From assembly GCF_000179235.2 (NCBI RefSeq), contig NZ_CP039373.1:1953860-2017859 (forward strand): a stretch of DNA of 64,000 nucleotides, given 5' to 3'. Below, in pieces: positions 23,497-32,532 of the stretch (position 1 is its first letter; each line of letters begins with the position of its first letter). Source of the DNA: Synechococcus sp. CB0101. Lineage in GTDB: Bacteria > Cyanobacteriota > Cyanobacteriia > PCC-6307 > Cyanobiaceae. A program made the position numbers and the translations under genes. Below the pieces are notes generated by a model. That model was not told the origin of the DNA and did not search any database. It was given only the letters and a program-made list of their open reading frames with translations.

Positions 23497-26400
23497 TCAT
23501 GGCCAACGTCTCTGCCTCGCACAGTTCCATGGGGCTCACCCTCACCGCCAACGAAGCCTCTGCTGTCGCGGTTGAGCCCAGGGTCACGCGTCTGCTTGAT
23601 GAGCGCCTCGAGCTGGTGGAAGACCTCTGGCAGACGGTGCTGCGCAGTGAATGTCCGTCGCAGCAGGCGGAGCGGTTGCTCCGCATGAAGGAGCTGAGTT
23701 GCGCGGTTGATGGTGTGCCCGGCGATGCGTCCAACTCGGAGGCGGTGGCGCGCTCCACTGCGGAAATCATCGAACTGATCCGCGATATGGATCTGGCGGA
23801 GGCGATCGCCGCTGCCCGGGCCTTCTCGCTCTATTTCCAGCTGGTCAACATCCTCGAACAGCACATCGAGGAAGACAGCTACCTGGCCAGCCTGCGGGCC
23901 CATCACCCTGAGGATCTCAACGATCCCTTCGTGCCGCCCCTGGCCAGCCAGAGCGAGCCGGCCACATTCCGCGAGTTGTTCACCCGCCTGCGGGCCCTCG
24001 GCGTTCCGCCTGCCCAGATCGAGCAGCTGCTGGTGGAGCTCGACATCCGCCTGGTGTTCACCGCTCACCCCACCGAGATCGTGCGCCACACGGTGCGCCA
24101 TAAACAGCGCCGCGTCGCTGCCCTGATCCAGCAGCTGCAGCAGAGCCAGCCCACCAACCTCAACGACCATCAGAACCTGCGCCTGCAGCTCGAGGAGGAG
24201 ATCCGGCTGTGGTGGCGCACCGATGAACTGCACCAGTTCAAGCCTTCGGTGCTGGATGAAGTGGATTACGCCCTCCACTACTTCCAACAAGTGCTGTTTG
24301 GCGCCATGCCGCAGTTGCGGCAGCGCATCCGCAATGCCCTCACCGCCACCTACCCCGATGTGGCGCCCCCCAGTGACGCCTTCTGCACCTTCGGCTCCTG
24401 GGTGGGTTCCGACCGCGATGGCAATCCGTCGGTCACCCCCGACATCACCTGGCGCACCGCTTGCTATCAGCGCCAGCTGATGCTCGAGCGCTACGTGGCG
24501 GCCGTGGGCGATCTGCGGGATCAGCTCAGCATCTCGATGCAGTGGAGCCAGGTGAGCGCGCCGCTGCTCGAATCGCTGGAGATGGACCGGCTGCGTTTCC
24601 CCGAGATTTACGAGGAGCGCGCCGCCCGTTACCGGCTCGAGCCCTACCGCCTCAAGCTCAGCTATGTGCTCGAGCGGTTGCGGCTCACCCATCAGCGCAA
24701 TCAGCAGCTCGCCAGTGCCGGTTGGGAAGCCCCCGGTGAAACCCGTCCGCCCTTGCCGGAATTCGGCCAGGGCGTGCTCGCGGCCGCACCGACGCCGGAG
24801 CTGCACTACGCCACGGTGACCGAATTCCGTACGGATCTGGAGCTGATCAACGACAGCCTTCAGGGCACGGGCCTCAGCTGTGAGCCCCTCGAGAACCTGA
24901 TCGCACAGGTGCACACCTTTGCCTTCTGCCTGGCCAGCCTTGATATCCGCCAGGAGAGCACCCGCCACAGCGATGCTCTCGATGAGCTGACCCGCTACCT
25001 GCAGCTGCCGGTGCCCTACGGCGAGATGGAGGAGGCTCAGCGGGTGGAGTGGCTGCTCACCGAGCTGCAGACCCGCCGCCCCCTGATCCCGCCTGCGGTG
25101 GAGTGGAGCCCGGCCACGGCTGAAACCTTCGACGTGCTGCGGGTGGTGCATCGCCTGCAGCAGGAATTCGGCAGCCGCATCTGCCGCACCTATGTGATCT
25201 CGATGAGCCACACGGTGTCGGATCTGCTGGAGGTGCTGCTGCTGGCCAAGGAGGCCGGCCTGGTGGATCCGATGGCGCAGCGCTCCGATCTGCTGGTGGT
25301 GCCTTTGTTTGAAACGGTGGAAGACCTCAAAGCCGCCCCGGCGGTGATGGAGCGGCTGTTCAGCGAGCCCTTCTACCGGCAGCTGATCGCCAGCACCAGC
25401 CCCACCGGCAAGCCCCTGCAGGAGTTGATGCTCGGCTATTCCGACAGCAACAAGGACTCCGGCTTCCTCTCCAGCAACTGGGAGATTCACCAGGCCCAGA
25501 TCGCCCTGCAGCAGCTGGCCACCCGCCACAGCGTGGCGCTGCGCATCTTCCACGGCCGCGGCGGGTCGGTGGGTCGCGGCGGTGGCCCTGCTTATCAGGC
25601 GATCCTGGCCCAGCCGAGCGGCACCCTCAACGGCCGCATCAAGATCACCGAGCAGGGTGAAGTGCTCGCCTCGAAATACTCCCTGCCCGAGCTGGCGCTT
25701 TACAACCTCGAAACCGTGTCTACCGCGGTGATCCAGAACAGCCTGATCACCAGCCATGTGGATGACACCCCTGACTGGAACGAGCTGATGGCTCGCCTGG
25801 CGGCCTCCTCCCGCAGCCACTACCGCGCCCTGGTGCACGACAACCCGGATCTGGTGGCCTTCTTCCAGCAGGTCACCCCGATCGAGGAGATCAGCAAGTT
25901 GCAGATCTCCAGCCGTCCGGCCCGCCGCAAGAGCGGCGCCAAAGACCTCTCCAGCCTGCGGGCGATCCCCTGGGTGTTCGGCTGGACCCAAAGCCGCTTC
26001 CTGCTGCCCAGTTGGTTTGGTGTGGGCGCGGCTCTGCAGGAGGAGCTGGATGGCGATCCTGGGCAGCTGGAGCTGTTCCAGCAGCTTTATCAGCGCTGGC
26101 CCTTCTTCCGGATGCTGATTTCCAAGGTGGAGATGACCCTCTCCAAGGTGGATCTGGATCTGGCCCATCACTACGTGCGCTCCCTGGGGCGGCCCGAGCT
26201 GCGGGAAGCCTTTGAGCAGATCTTTGGGGTGATCGCCAAGGAATTTGCCCTCACCCGCGATCTGGTGCTGGCGATCACGGGCCATCAGCGCCTGCTGGAT
26301 GGCGATCCGGCCCTGCAGCTCTCGGTGGAGCTGCGCAATCGCACGATCATTCCCCTGGGCTACCTGCAGGTGGCCCTGCTGCGTCGTCTGCGGGATCAGA

Positions 26401-26528
26401 ACCGCCAGCCCCCCATGAGCGAAGCCGCCGCCAGCGACGACGGCCGCACCTACAGCCGCAGCGAGCTGCTGCGCGGAGCCCTGCTCACCATCAATGGCAT
26501 TGCCGCTGGCATGCGCAACACCGGCTGA
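23493..26528 (+). CDS. ppc: Phosphoenolpyruvate carboxylase
   Basis: A 1011-residue enzyme converting PEP and bicarbonate to oxaloacetate, the anaplerotic carbon-fixation step feeding amino acids in cyanobacteria. Catalytic signatures are [15 protein letters not shown] (catalytic His), [34 protein letters not shown] and [20 protein letters not shown]. It ends in the family's typical AAGMRNTG. Length is normal for cyanobacterial PEPC. ATG 23493 overlaps the gshA stop; a second ATG two codons on is an equal candidate. The GNAT gene follows after 9 bases. Confidence 0.97.
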   Translation: MIMANVSASHSSMGLTLTANEASAVAVEPRVTRLLDERLELVEDLWQTVLRSECPSQQAERLLRMKELSCAVDGVPGDASNSEAVARSTAEIIELIRDMDLAEAIAAARAFSLYFQLVNILEQHIEEDSYLASLRAHHPEDLNDPFVPPLASQSEPATFRELFTRLRALGVPPAQIEQLLVELDIRLVFTAHPTEIVRHTVRHKQRRVAALIQQLQQSQPTNLNDHQNLRLQLEEEIRLWWRTDELHQFKPSVLDEVDYALHYFQQVLFGAMPQLRQRIRNALTATYPDVAPPSDAFCTFGSWVGSDRDGNPSVTPDITWRTACYQRQLMLERYVAAVGDLRDQLSISMQWSQVSAPLLESLEMDRLRFPEIYEERAARYRLEPYRLKLSYVLERLRLTHQRNQQLASAGWEAPGETRPPLPEFGQGVLAAAPTPELHYATVTEFRTDLELINDSLQGTGLSCEPLENLIAQVHTFAFCLASLDIRQESTRHSDALDELTRYLQLPVPYGEMEEAQRVEWLLTELQTRRPLIPPAVEWSPATAETFDVLRVVHRLQQEFGSRICRTYVISMSHTVSDLLEVLLLAKEAGLVDPMAQRSDLLVVPLFETVEDLKAAPAVMERLFSEPFYRQLIASTSPTGKPLQELMLGYSDSNKDSGFLSSNWEIHQAQIALQQLATRHSVALRIFHGRGGSVGRGGGPAYQAILAQPSGTLNGRIKITEQGEVLASKYSLPELALYNLETVSTAVIQNSLITSHVDDTPDWNELMARLAASSRSHYRALVHDNPDLVAFFQQVTPIEEISKLQISSRPARRKSGAKDLSSLRAIPWVFGWTQSRFLLPSWFGVGAALQEELDGDPGQLELFQQLYQRWPFFRMLISKVEMTLSKVDLDLAHHYVRSLGRPELREAFEQIFGVIAKEFALTRDLVLAITGHQRLLDGDPALQLSVELRNRTIIPLGYLQVALLRRLRDQNRQPPMSEAAASDDGRTYSRSELLRGALLTINGIAAGMRNTG

Positions 26529-26537
26529 GGACGCGCG

Positions 26538-27005
26538 GTGCTCGACTCCCTGTTGATTCCCTTCCGGTCGCAGCCCCAGGCTCCGGCGCTGCCGCCGGGC
26601 TACAGCCTCAGCAGTGAGTCGCCGCCCCTCGCGGAGGAGCTCAATGCCCTGCTCGTGGCTTGCGGGGATCCCAGCCGTCCGCTGCCCCGGGTGGAGGCAG
26701 CGCTGCAGCGCAGCACCTGGCAGCTGAGTGTGCGTAATGCCTCCGGTGCACTGGTGGGCTTTGTGCGGGTCACCAGCGACCTGGCCCTCAATGCCAACCT
26801 CTGGGACCTCAGCGCCCATCCCGCTGATGCCCAGCAGGAGCAGCTGATGATCGTGCTGGTGCACAGCGCCCTGAGCCGGCTGCGGCGGGAGCTGCCGGGT
26901 TGCAGCATCTCGGTGGCGGCGACGCCCATGGCTCAGGAGGCCCTCAAGCGCCATGGCTTTGTGGTGGATCCCGGTGGCATCCGCGCCATGGGCCTCAGCC
27001 TCTGA
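26538..27005 (+). CDS. GNAT-like acetyltransferase
   Basis: A 155-residue protein from GTG 26538, nine bases after ppc. It has the GNAT order: LNALLVACG (helix), STWQLSVRNASGALVGFVRVTSD (beta2-4), LWDLSAHPADAQQEQLMIVLVHSAL (beta4 and a shortened acetyl-CoA loop), ISVAATPMAQEALKRHGF (beta5, helix4) and a final strand. The canonical RxxGxG pyrophosphate loop is replaced by QQEQLMIV, so CoA binding may be altered. Substrate unknown. Its closeness to ppc suggests the same transcript. Confidence 0.75.
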   Translation: MLDSLLIPFRSQPQAPALPPGYSLSSESPPLAEELNALLVACGDPSRPLPRVEAALQRSTWQLSVRNASGALVGFVRVTSDLALNANLWDLSAHPADAQQEQLMIVLVHSALSRLRRELPGCSISVAATPMAQEALKRHGFVVDPGGIRAMGLSL

Positions 27006-27013
27006 ACAGGCAC

Positions 27014-27037
27014 AAAAAAACCCTGCCGAAGCAGGGC
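27014..27037 (-). terminator. Intrinsic terminator for tRNA-Arg (minus strand)
   Basis: CCCTGC/GCAGGG hairpin; on the minus strand it is followed by seven T. It sits 31 bases beyond the tRNA-Arg 3' end, and may also help insulate the GNAT gene from the opposite side. Confidence 0.75.
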
Positions 27038-27067
27038 TGGAGGGTGAGTGGGCTACTCCGAACCTCA

Positions 27068-27141
27068 CGAGCATGGAGGGACTCGAACCCCCGACACTCA
27101 GAACCGGAATCTGATGCTCTATCCAACTGAGCTACATGCCC
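27068..27141 (-). tRNA. tRNA-Arg (CCG)
   Basis: A 74-base cloverleaf on the minus strand. Acceptor GGGCATG pairs with CATGCTC (one G-T), discriminator G. Anticodon stem CAGA/TCTG encloses loop TTCCGGT with anticodon CCG. The T-loop is GTTCGAGTC. No CCA is encoded. An intrinsic terminator lies 31 bases downstream. Confidence 0.95.
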
Positions 27142-27196
27142 TCGCGGGAGCAGCACCTCACGGGCTTTACCTTAGCCGTCAGAGCGCCCCAGACCC

Positions 27197-28306
27197 ATTC
27201 GGCTGCATCGCCTGGAGCTGCGCCAGTTCCGCAACTACAGCGGCCTGAGCCTCGCCTTTGAGGCGCCGCGGTTGCTGGTGATCGGCCGCAACGGCGAGGG
27301 CAAATCCAATCTGCTGGAGGCGGTGGAGCTGTTGGGCAGCCTGCGCTCCCACCGCTGCAGCAGCGATCGCGATCTGATCCGCCAGGGGGAGCGCCAGGCG
27401 TTGATCAGCGCCAGCTGTGAAGGGGGCGATCTGCTGGAGCTGGAGCTGCGTCTTCAGGGGGGGCGCCAGGCGCGGCGCAACGGCAAGGTGCTCGAGCGTC
27501 AGCATGAGTTGATCGGGCCGCTGCGCTGCGTGGGGTTCAGCGCCCTCGATCTGGAGCTGGTGCGCGGTGAGCCGGCCCTGCGGCGCCAGTGGCTGGATCG
27601 GGTGGTGCTGCAGCTCGAGCCGGTGTATGCCGAGCTGCTCAGCCGCTATGGCCGCTTGCTGCGGCAACGCTCGCAACTGTTGCGGCGCGGTTTGGGGGCG
27701 GGGATGCAACCCGAGCTGCTGGAGGCGTTTGACCAGCAGATGGCCCTGATCGGCACCCGCCTGCATCGCCGCCGCCTGCGGGCGTTGCGGCGCCTGCAGC
27801 CGCTGGCGGCCGCCTGGCAGGAGCGCCTCAGTGGTGGCCGCGAGCAGCTGCAGCTGCGTTACCGGCCTGGCAGTCAGCTGGAGGGGGAGGAGGCAGAGGG
27901 GCCTTGGCGCGATGCGCTGCTGGAGCAGCTGCGGCAGCAGCGGCCCGAGGAGCTGCGGCTTGGCCAGTGCAGCGTGGGCCCCCATCGCGATGAGGTGGCG
28001 CTGGAGCTGGGGGATCAGCCGGCCCGCCGCTATGGATCAGCGGGGCAGCAGCGCACCTTGGTGTTGGCCTTGAAGCTGGCGGAGCTGGAGCTGGTGCATC
28101 AGCTTTGGGGTGAACCGCCACTGCTGCTCCTCGACGACGTGCTCGCGGAGCTAGATCCAGGCCGCCAGCAGCTGTTGTTGGAAGCTGTGGGGGAGGGCCA
28201 CCAGTGCCTGGTGAGTGCCACGCATCTGGGGGCCTTCAGCGGCGGCTGGCATCAGCGTTCGCAGGTGGTGACCGTTGAGGCCGGATCGCTGCGGCCCGGC
28301 CAGTAA
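27197..28306 (+). CDS. recF: DNA replication and repair protein RecF, apparent non-ATG start
   Basis: An SMC-like ATPase that loads RecA at single-strand gaps. Walker A is GRNGEGKSN, the signature region [22 protein letters not shown], and Walker [13 protein letters not shown]. The family N-terminus [18 protein letters not shown] is encoded from 27200, but no ATG, GTG or TTG lies between the in-frame stop TAG at 27173 and that segment. I therefore place the start at ATT 27197 (369 aa); CTG 27203 is the alternative. The first standard start, TTG 27272, would remove the first beta-strands. It sits 56 bp from divergent tRNA-Arg. Confidence 0.85.
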   Translation: MRLHRLELRQFRNYSGLSLAFEAPRLLVIGRNGEGKSNLLEAVELLGSLRSHRCSSDRDLIRQGERQALISASCEGGDLLELELRLQGGRQARRNGKVLERQHELIGPLRCVGFSALDLELVRGEPALRRQWLDRVVLQLEPVYAELLSRYGRLLRQRSQLLRRGLGAGMQPELLEAFDQQMALIGTRLHRRRLRALRRLQPLAAAWQERLSGGREQLQLRYRPGSQLEGEEAEGPWRDALLEQLRQQRPEELRLGQCSVGPHRDEVALELGDQPARRYGSAGQQRTLVLALKLAELELVHQLWGEPPLLLLDDVLAELDPGRQQLLLEAVGEGHQCLVSATHLGAFSGGWHQRSQVVTVEAGSLRPGQ

Positions 28307-28333
28307 GGTGATTTGCTGTTTTGCCTGGATCTG

Positions 28334-28810
28334 ATGACCCAAGCGGCCTGCCTCCACCCCAACCCGGGATGGACCGGAGCTGAGACCTTCTCCGCGAGCC
28401 CCCAAGCACCCAGTGCCACCGAAATGGTGGGTAAACACTGCATTCTCGAGCTGTACAACTGCGATCCCGCCAAGCTCGACGACGAGGCTTTCCTCAGGAA
28501 CGCCATCACCACCGCTGCGAAGCGTGCTGGCGCCACTCTCCTGAACCTGATCACCCACCGGTTTGACCCCCAGGGTGTGACGGGGCTGGCTCTATTGGCC
28601 GAATCCCATATTTCGATCCACACCTGGCCTGAATCGGGCTATGCCGCTGTGGACGTGTTCACCTGCGGTGACCACACCATGCCCGAACGCGCCTGCATCG
28701 TGCTCAGTGAAGAGCTCGACGCCGGAAACTACAAGCTCAAGAGCTTCCGCCGCGAAACCCCCGGTTCCGTGGCTGGTGCTGAGCGCGAACCGGCTCTGGC
28801 TGCTGCCTGA
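28334..28810 (+). CDS. speD: S-adenosylmethionine decarboxylase proenzyme (prokaryotic type)
   Basis: A 158-residue proenzyme that self-cleaves between Glu90 and Ser91 ([13 protein letters not shown]), turning Ser91 into the pyruvoyl cofactor. It makes decarboxylated SAM for spermidine synthesis. His96 and Cys111 (VDVFTCGDH) are the expected processing and catalytic residues. The N-terminal ~30 residues before [13 protein letters not shown] are an extension relative to the shortest family members. The C-terminus is Ala/Glu-rich. It follows recF by 27 bases, and a strong terminator follows. Confidence 0.93.
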   Translation: MTQAACLHPNPGWTGAETFSASPQAPSATEMVGKHCILELYNCDPAKLDDEAFLRNAITTAAKRAGATLLNLITHRFDPQGVTGLALLAESHISIHTWPESGYAAVDVFTCGDHTMPERACIVLSEELDAGNYKLKSFRRETPGSVAGAEREPALAAA

Positions 28811-28829
28811 AGCTTCCATAGCCCCCTGA

Positions 28830-28855
28830 AGCCCCTTCTTCGGAAGGGGCTTTTT
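28830..28855 (+). terminator. Intrinsic terminator of speD
   Basis: Nine-bp stem AGCCCCTTC/GAAGGGGCT with a TTCG tetraloop, followed by TTTTT, 20 bases after the speD stop. Confidence 0.9.
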
Positions 28856-28857
28856 GA

Positions 28858-28902
28858 TTGGCATGGACTGCACAAGTTGGCTGTAATGCCGCCAACTTGT
28901 GC
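28858..28902 (+). promoter_or_regulatory. Promoter-like element overlapped by a 12-bp perfect inverted repeat
   Basis: TTGGCA at 28858-28863 and TGTAAT at 28882-28887 are 18 bp apart, like a sigma-70 promoter for the small gene at 28911. Perfect 12-bp arms at 28870-28881 and 28891-28902 (GCACAAGTTGGC and its complement) flank the -10 hexamer, which lies in the 9-base loop. This could be an operator for a dimeric repressor. Confidence 0.45.
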
Positions 28903-28910
28903 GATGACCC

Positions 28911-29186
28911 ATGCACGATTTCACCTTTGCGATCGAGGTGCTGCTCCTGGGAGCAGGGGCTCTGGGGGCGATCAGCCTGCTCGCCCAGCGCCGCTCCGTT
29001 GCAGCGCCGCCAGCCAACAGCGTGGTTGCCCATCCACCTCAGCCTCGGCGTGCGCAATTGGAGGGCTGCACCGTGGCGGAACTGCAGCAGATGGCTCGCC
29101 GTCAGGGCCTCAGCCGCATCAGCCGCCTGCGCAAGGCTGAGTTGATCGATCAGCTGATCAACGCGGCAGCTCAGCCGTCGGTCTGA
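28911..29186 (+). CDS. Small membrane-anchored protein with Rho N-terminal-like domain
   Basis: A 91-residue protein. Residues 4-25 (FTFAIEVLLLGAGALGAISLLA) form one membrane helix. A basic/Pro linker follows, and residues 52-85 (CTVAELQQMARRQGLSRISR, then LRKAELIDQLI) match the Rho_N/SAP-like helical fold that binds nucleic acid or proteins. It is thus probably a membrane-tethered small nucleic-acid-binding protein; function unknown. It has its own promoter-like region with a long inverted repeat just upstream. The 3' end overlaps the convergent antiporter by 29 bp. Confidence 0.7.
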   Translation: MHDFTFAIEVLLLGAGALGAISLLAQRRSVAAPPANSVVAHPPQPRRAQLEGCTVAELQQMARRQGLSRISRLRKAELIDQLINAAAQPSV

Positions 29187-30339
29187 GCAGGCGGGTTGCA
29201 GCGGCTGGAAACACCAGCACGGTGAGCATCGCGCCTGCCACCAGCAGGGTGGATTGGGTTGAGGTCAGCACCTGGCGCTGCAGCGCAAGCATGGCAATGG
29301 CCACCACCAGCGGCAGCTGCGTGCCGCAGTCGAGGGCGAGGGCTAGGCGCGCCCGCTGCGGCAGCCAAGGGCGATCCAGCCACCACATCGGCCCGCCGCG
29401 CACCAGCAGCATCAGCGCCGCCACCACCGGGATCCAGGCGATGGAGAGGGGATCCCGTGCCAGGACGCTGAAATCGAGGAGCATCCCGGATTGGATGAAA
29501 AAGAGTGGGATCAGAAAGCCACTCCCCAGGCCATCCAGGCGATCGGCCAGGGCTTGTTGATGGGATGTGTTGGTGCCGAAGCGCAGCAGCACGCCGGTCA
29601 CCAGCGCCCCCAGCACGAGGTTGATCTGCACCAGGTTGCTGATCACCACCATCAACACCAGCAGCCCCATCACCAGGCGGATCGGCAGCTGGGCCGAATC
29701 GTGCATGGTGCGCTCCACAAAGCCTTCCCAGCGGTGTCGGTGGCGGATCACCAGCCAGAGCAACAGGGCGCACAGCCCGCTGAAGCCCAGGATCGCCAGC
29801 CCCTGATCCGCGATGCGATCAGCCCGGGCCACCACCAGGCTGAGCAGCAGTGTGGGCATCACTTCGCCGAATCCCGCCGCCACCACCAGGGTTTGGCCGT
29901 ATCCATCCGGTAGCGAGCCGCGGTCGCGCAGCAGGGGCTGCACCACGCCAAGGGCTGTGGTGCTCAGCGCCAGGGCGATCCATGGCCAGGCTCCGGCCGG
30001 GAACGCTCCTGCGATCACCAGCCCCGCCGCTGCCACAACGGCGAAACCCGCAGAAGCCAGCCAGCCGTTCCAGGCCAGCTTCAGGGCCCGGCCGCGCACC
30101 ATCTCCGGCTCCACTTCAAAGCCGGCCCGCAGGAACAGCACCGCCATCCCCAGCGTGGAGATCAAGGTGATCACCGGACCATTGCTGTTGAGGTTGAAGC
30201 CATGGGGGCCGATGGCGATGCCGAGCAGCAATTCCAGCACCGGTGCCGGAATGGCCAGCCAGGGCAGCAGGGATGGCAGCCAGGCCGCCAGCGCCACAGC
30301 CACAAACAGCGTGGCGATCTGCATCTCGTGGCCTTGCAT
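29158..30339 (-). CDS. CPA2-family cation/proton antiporter
   Basis: A 393-residue membrane protein with 11-13 hydrophobic segments and no C-terminal Rossmann (RCK) domain. Features of KefB/NapA-like exchangers are PAPVLELLLGIAIGPHG, LGMAVLFLRAGFEVEP (membrane TM3-4), ALSTTALGVVQPLL and LIPLFFIQSGMLLDF. The typical ND/QD ion-binding pair is not obvious where expected, so ion choice is unclear. It probably exchanges Na+ or K+ for H+ at the plasma or thylakoid membrane. GTG/ATG starts at 30339 and 30324 are both possible. It starts directly after larE on the same strand, so they are likely cotranscribed. Confidence 0.85.
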   Translation of the reverse strand: MQGHEMQIATLFVAVALAAWLPSLLPWLAIPAPVLELLLGIAIGPHGFNLNSNGPVITLISTLGMAVLFLRAGFEVEPEMVRGRALKLAWNGWLASAGFAVVAAAGLVIAGAFPAGAWPWIALALSTTALGVVQPLLRDRGSLPDGYGQTLVVAAGFGEVMPTLLLSLVVARADRIADQGLAILGFSGLCALLLWLVIRHRHRWEGFVERTMHDSAQLPIRLVMGLLVLMVVISNLVQINLVLGALVTGVLLRFGTNTSHQQALADRLDGLGSGFLIPLFFIQSGMLLDFSVLARDPLSIAWIPVVAALMLLVRGGPMWWLDRPWLPQRARLALALDCGTQLPLVVAIAMLALQRQVLTSTQSTLLVAGAMLTVLVFPAAATRLLRPTAELPR

Positions 30340-30340
30340 C

Positions 30341-31204
30341 TCAGGGCTGCGGCAGAGCGCGGTTGAGTTTGCCGCTCACCAGACCCTCGAGATCCAGGCT
30401 CACGGCGGTGAAGCCCAGCTCGAGGAAGGCCGTCACCAGCGCTGGTCGGAGCTGCGTGTCGAGCAAGGCCGGTAGCTGATCGGGTGGTAGTTCGATGCGG
30501 GCGGCCTCCCCTTGGCTGCGCACCCGCAGCTCTGCAAAGCCCCGCTGCCGCAGCCAGGCTTCAGCGCGGGCCACCCGTTGCAGGCGCTCGGCGCTGATCA
30601 CCTCGCCGTAGGGAAAGCGAGAGGCCAGGCAGGGCTGCGCCGGCTTATCCCACCAGGGGAAGCCCAGGGCCCTGGAGATGGCGCGCACCCCGGCTTTGCT
30701 GATGCCGAGCTCCGCCAGGGGGGAGATCACGCCGCGTTCCTGGGCCGCGCGGATGCCGGGGCGGTGATCGCCCAGATCGTCGTGGTTAACCCCATCGAGC
30801 ACCACGGCGGCCTCGAATCCTGCAGCGGCGGCGGCATCGCGCATCTCGGCCAGGAGGGTGTGGAGCTCTCGTTTACAGGCGTAGCAACGATCGGCCGGAT
30901 TGCTGCTGTAGGCCGGATCGTTCAGTTCTGAGGTGGCGATTTCGCGGTGCTCGATGCCCATCCACTGCGCCTGCAGTTGGGCCTCTTCGCGCAGGTGTGG
31001 TGCCAGCGCCGGTGACACCCCCGTGATCGCTAGGGCTTGTGCACCCAGCTGTTCCGCGGCGATCGCTGCCACCAGGGCACTGTCGACCCCGCCGGAGTAG
31101 GCCACCAAGGCCGCCGGCTGGCGGGCGATGCTGGCGCGCAGGTCCGCCAGGGCCTGCTGCCAAGCGGGCTCGAGCCCGTCCACGGTGGGGTGCTGTGCCG
31201 GCAT
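30341..31204 (-). CDS. larE: LarE-type ATP-dependent sacrificial sulfur transferase
   Basis: A 287-residue PP-loop ATPase. The motif is VAYSGGVDSALVAAIA; then NPADRCYACKRELHTLL and KPAQPCLASRFPYGEVIS, which contain the family's cysteines including the Cys in CLASR that in LarE donates its sulfur. In Lactobacillus LarE thiolates the nicotinic dinucleotide precursor of the nickel-pincer cofactor with LarB and LarC. Neither partner is in this window, so the cyanobacterial role is open. It reads into the antiporter gene. Divergent from the adenosyltransferase gene. Confidence 0.85.
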   Translation of the reverse strand: MPAQHPTVDGLEPAWQQALADLRASIARQPAALVAYSGGVDSALVAAIAAEQLGAQALAITGVSPALAPHLREEAQLQAQWMGIEHREIATSELNDPAYSSNPADRCYACKRELHTLLAEMRDAAAAAGFEAAVVLDGVNHDDLGDHRPGIRAAQERGVISPLAELGISKAGVRAISRALGFPWWDKPAQPCLASRFPYGEVISAERLQRVARAEAWLRQRGFAELRVRSQGEAARIELPPDQLPALLDTQLRPALVTAFLELGFTAVSLDLEGLVSGKLNRALPQP

Positions 31205-31274
31205 CAGCGCTGCAAACCGCTGGCGATGGCTCCCTAGAAGCCCTCGTTAGAGTCCGACGGTAAGTGGCTTGGCC

Positions 31275-32474
31275 ATGGCCCCGCAGGCAACTTCCGCCAC
31301 CACAACAAGCCGCGGTACCGGGCGTGGCATCGGTATCCGCACCGCTGCCGGCAGCAGTGAGCGCAGCCACGGCCAGCTGCACGTGTACGACGGTGAGGGC
31401 AAGGGCAAGAGCCAGGCAGCCCTGGGTGTGGTGCTGCGCACGATTGGCCTCGGCATCTGCGAGCAGAAGCAAACGCGCGTGCTGCTGCTGCGCTTCCTCA
31501 AGGGGCCCGGCCGCGCCTACGACGAAGACGCCGCGATTGAGGCGCTGCAGCAGGGCTTTCCCCATCTGATTGATCAGGTGCGCACCGGCCGTGGTGAGTT
31601 CTTCGGGGCTGATCAGGTCACGCGCATCGATATCCAGGAGGCCGAGCGCGGCTGGACGATCGCCAAGGGCGCGATTGCGAGCGATCTCTATTCGGTGGTG
31701 GTGCTCGATGAGCTCAACCCCGTTCTGGATCTGGGCCTGCTCGATGTGGACGAGGTGGTGCGCACCCTGGCCGCCAAACCCGCCGGTATGGAGGTGATCG
31801 TGACCGGCCGCGGCGCCCCGCGTTCGCTCGTGCAGATCGCCGATCTCCATTCAGAGATGCGCGCCCACCGCCGCCAAGACACCCCTCCTGCCGATTTCGA
31901 TGGAGAAGCACTCGCGGCCGGCATCGATGGCATCGAGGTGTACACAGGAGAGGGCAAGGGCAAATCCACCAGCGCCCTGGGCAAGGCCCTGCAGGCCATC
32001 GGCCGCGGCATCAGCCAGGACAAGAGCCACCGGGTGCTGATCCTGCAGTGGCTCAAAGGCGGCAGCGGCTACACCGAAGATGCGGCGATTGCGGCCCTGC
32101 GCGAGAGCTATCCCCACCTGGTGGATCACCTGCGCTCGGGTCGTGATGCCATCGTCTGGCGCGGCCAGCAGCAGCCGATCGACTACGTGGAGGCCGAGCG
32201 GGCCTGGGAGATCGCCAGAGCTGCGATTTCCAGCGGCCTCTACAAGACCGTGATCCTCGATGAGATCAACCCCACCGTGGATCTCGAGCTGTTGCCGGTG
32301 GAGCCGATCGTGCAAACGCTGTTGCGCAAGCCCTCGGAAACTGAGGTGATCCTCACGGGCCGCTGCAAGCACCCACCGGCCTATTTCGATCTGGCCAGCG
32401 TGCACTCCGAGATGGTGTGCCACAAGCACTACGCCGAGCGTGGCGTGGATCTCAAGCGTGGCGTGGATTACTGA
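31275..32474 (+). CDS. Tandem-domain corrinoid adenosyltransferase (CobO/BtuR family)
   Basis: A 399-residue protein built of two CobO-like domains. Each begins with the family's P-loop: HVYDGEGKGKSQAA (40-46) and EVYTGEGKGKSTSA (225-231). Each has the same following blocks: VVLDELNPVLDLGLL and VILDEINPTVDLELL, then a VTGRG/LTGRC turn and LHSEMRAH/VHSEMVCHKHY. CobO attaches the 5'-deoxyadenosyl group of ATP to cob(I)yrinic acid a,c-diamide or cobalamin. The enzyme normally works as a dimer, so the fusion may be a covalent dimer. In the first copy the terminal Ser/Thr of the P-loop is followed by Gln, but the core is intact. It is divergent from larE. Confidence 0.85.
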   Translation: MAPQATSATTTSRGTGRGIGIRTAAGSSERSHGQLHVYDGEGKGKSQAALGVVLRTIGLGICEQKQTRVLLLRFLKGPGRAYDEDAAIEALQQGFPHLIDQVRTGRGEFFGADQVTRIDIQEAERGWTIAKGAIASDLYSVVVLDELNPVLDLGLLDVDEVVRTLAAKPAGMEVIVTGRGAPRSLVQIADLHSEMRAHRRQDTPPADFDGEALAAGIDGIEVYTGEGKGKSTSALGKALQAIGRGISQDKSHRVLILQWLKGGSGYTEDAAIAALRESYPHLVDHLRSGRDAIVWRGQQQPIDYVEAERAWEIARAAISSGLYKTVILDEINPTVDLELLPVEPIVQTLLRKPSETEVILTGRCKHPPAYFDLASVHSEMVCHKHYAERGVDLKRGVDY

Positions 32475-32532
32475 GCAGCTGGTTGATCAGCCCCGGCCTT
32501 GAAGCAAGGGCTGATCGGCTGTTGCGGCTGGA

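Noticed and set aside
23355-27074. A 1239-codon open frame on the minus strand opposite ppc
   Set aside because: It is antisense to ppc and gshA, whose catalytic motifs are certain. The translation is His/Gln/Ala-rich with no family motif, a common shadow of GC-rich codon use.
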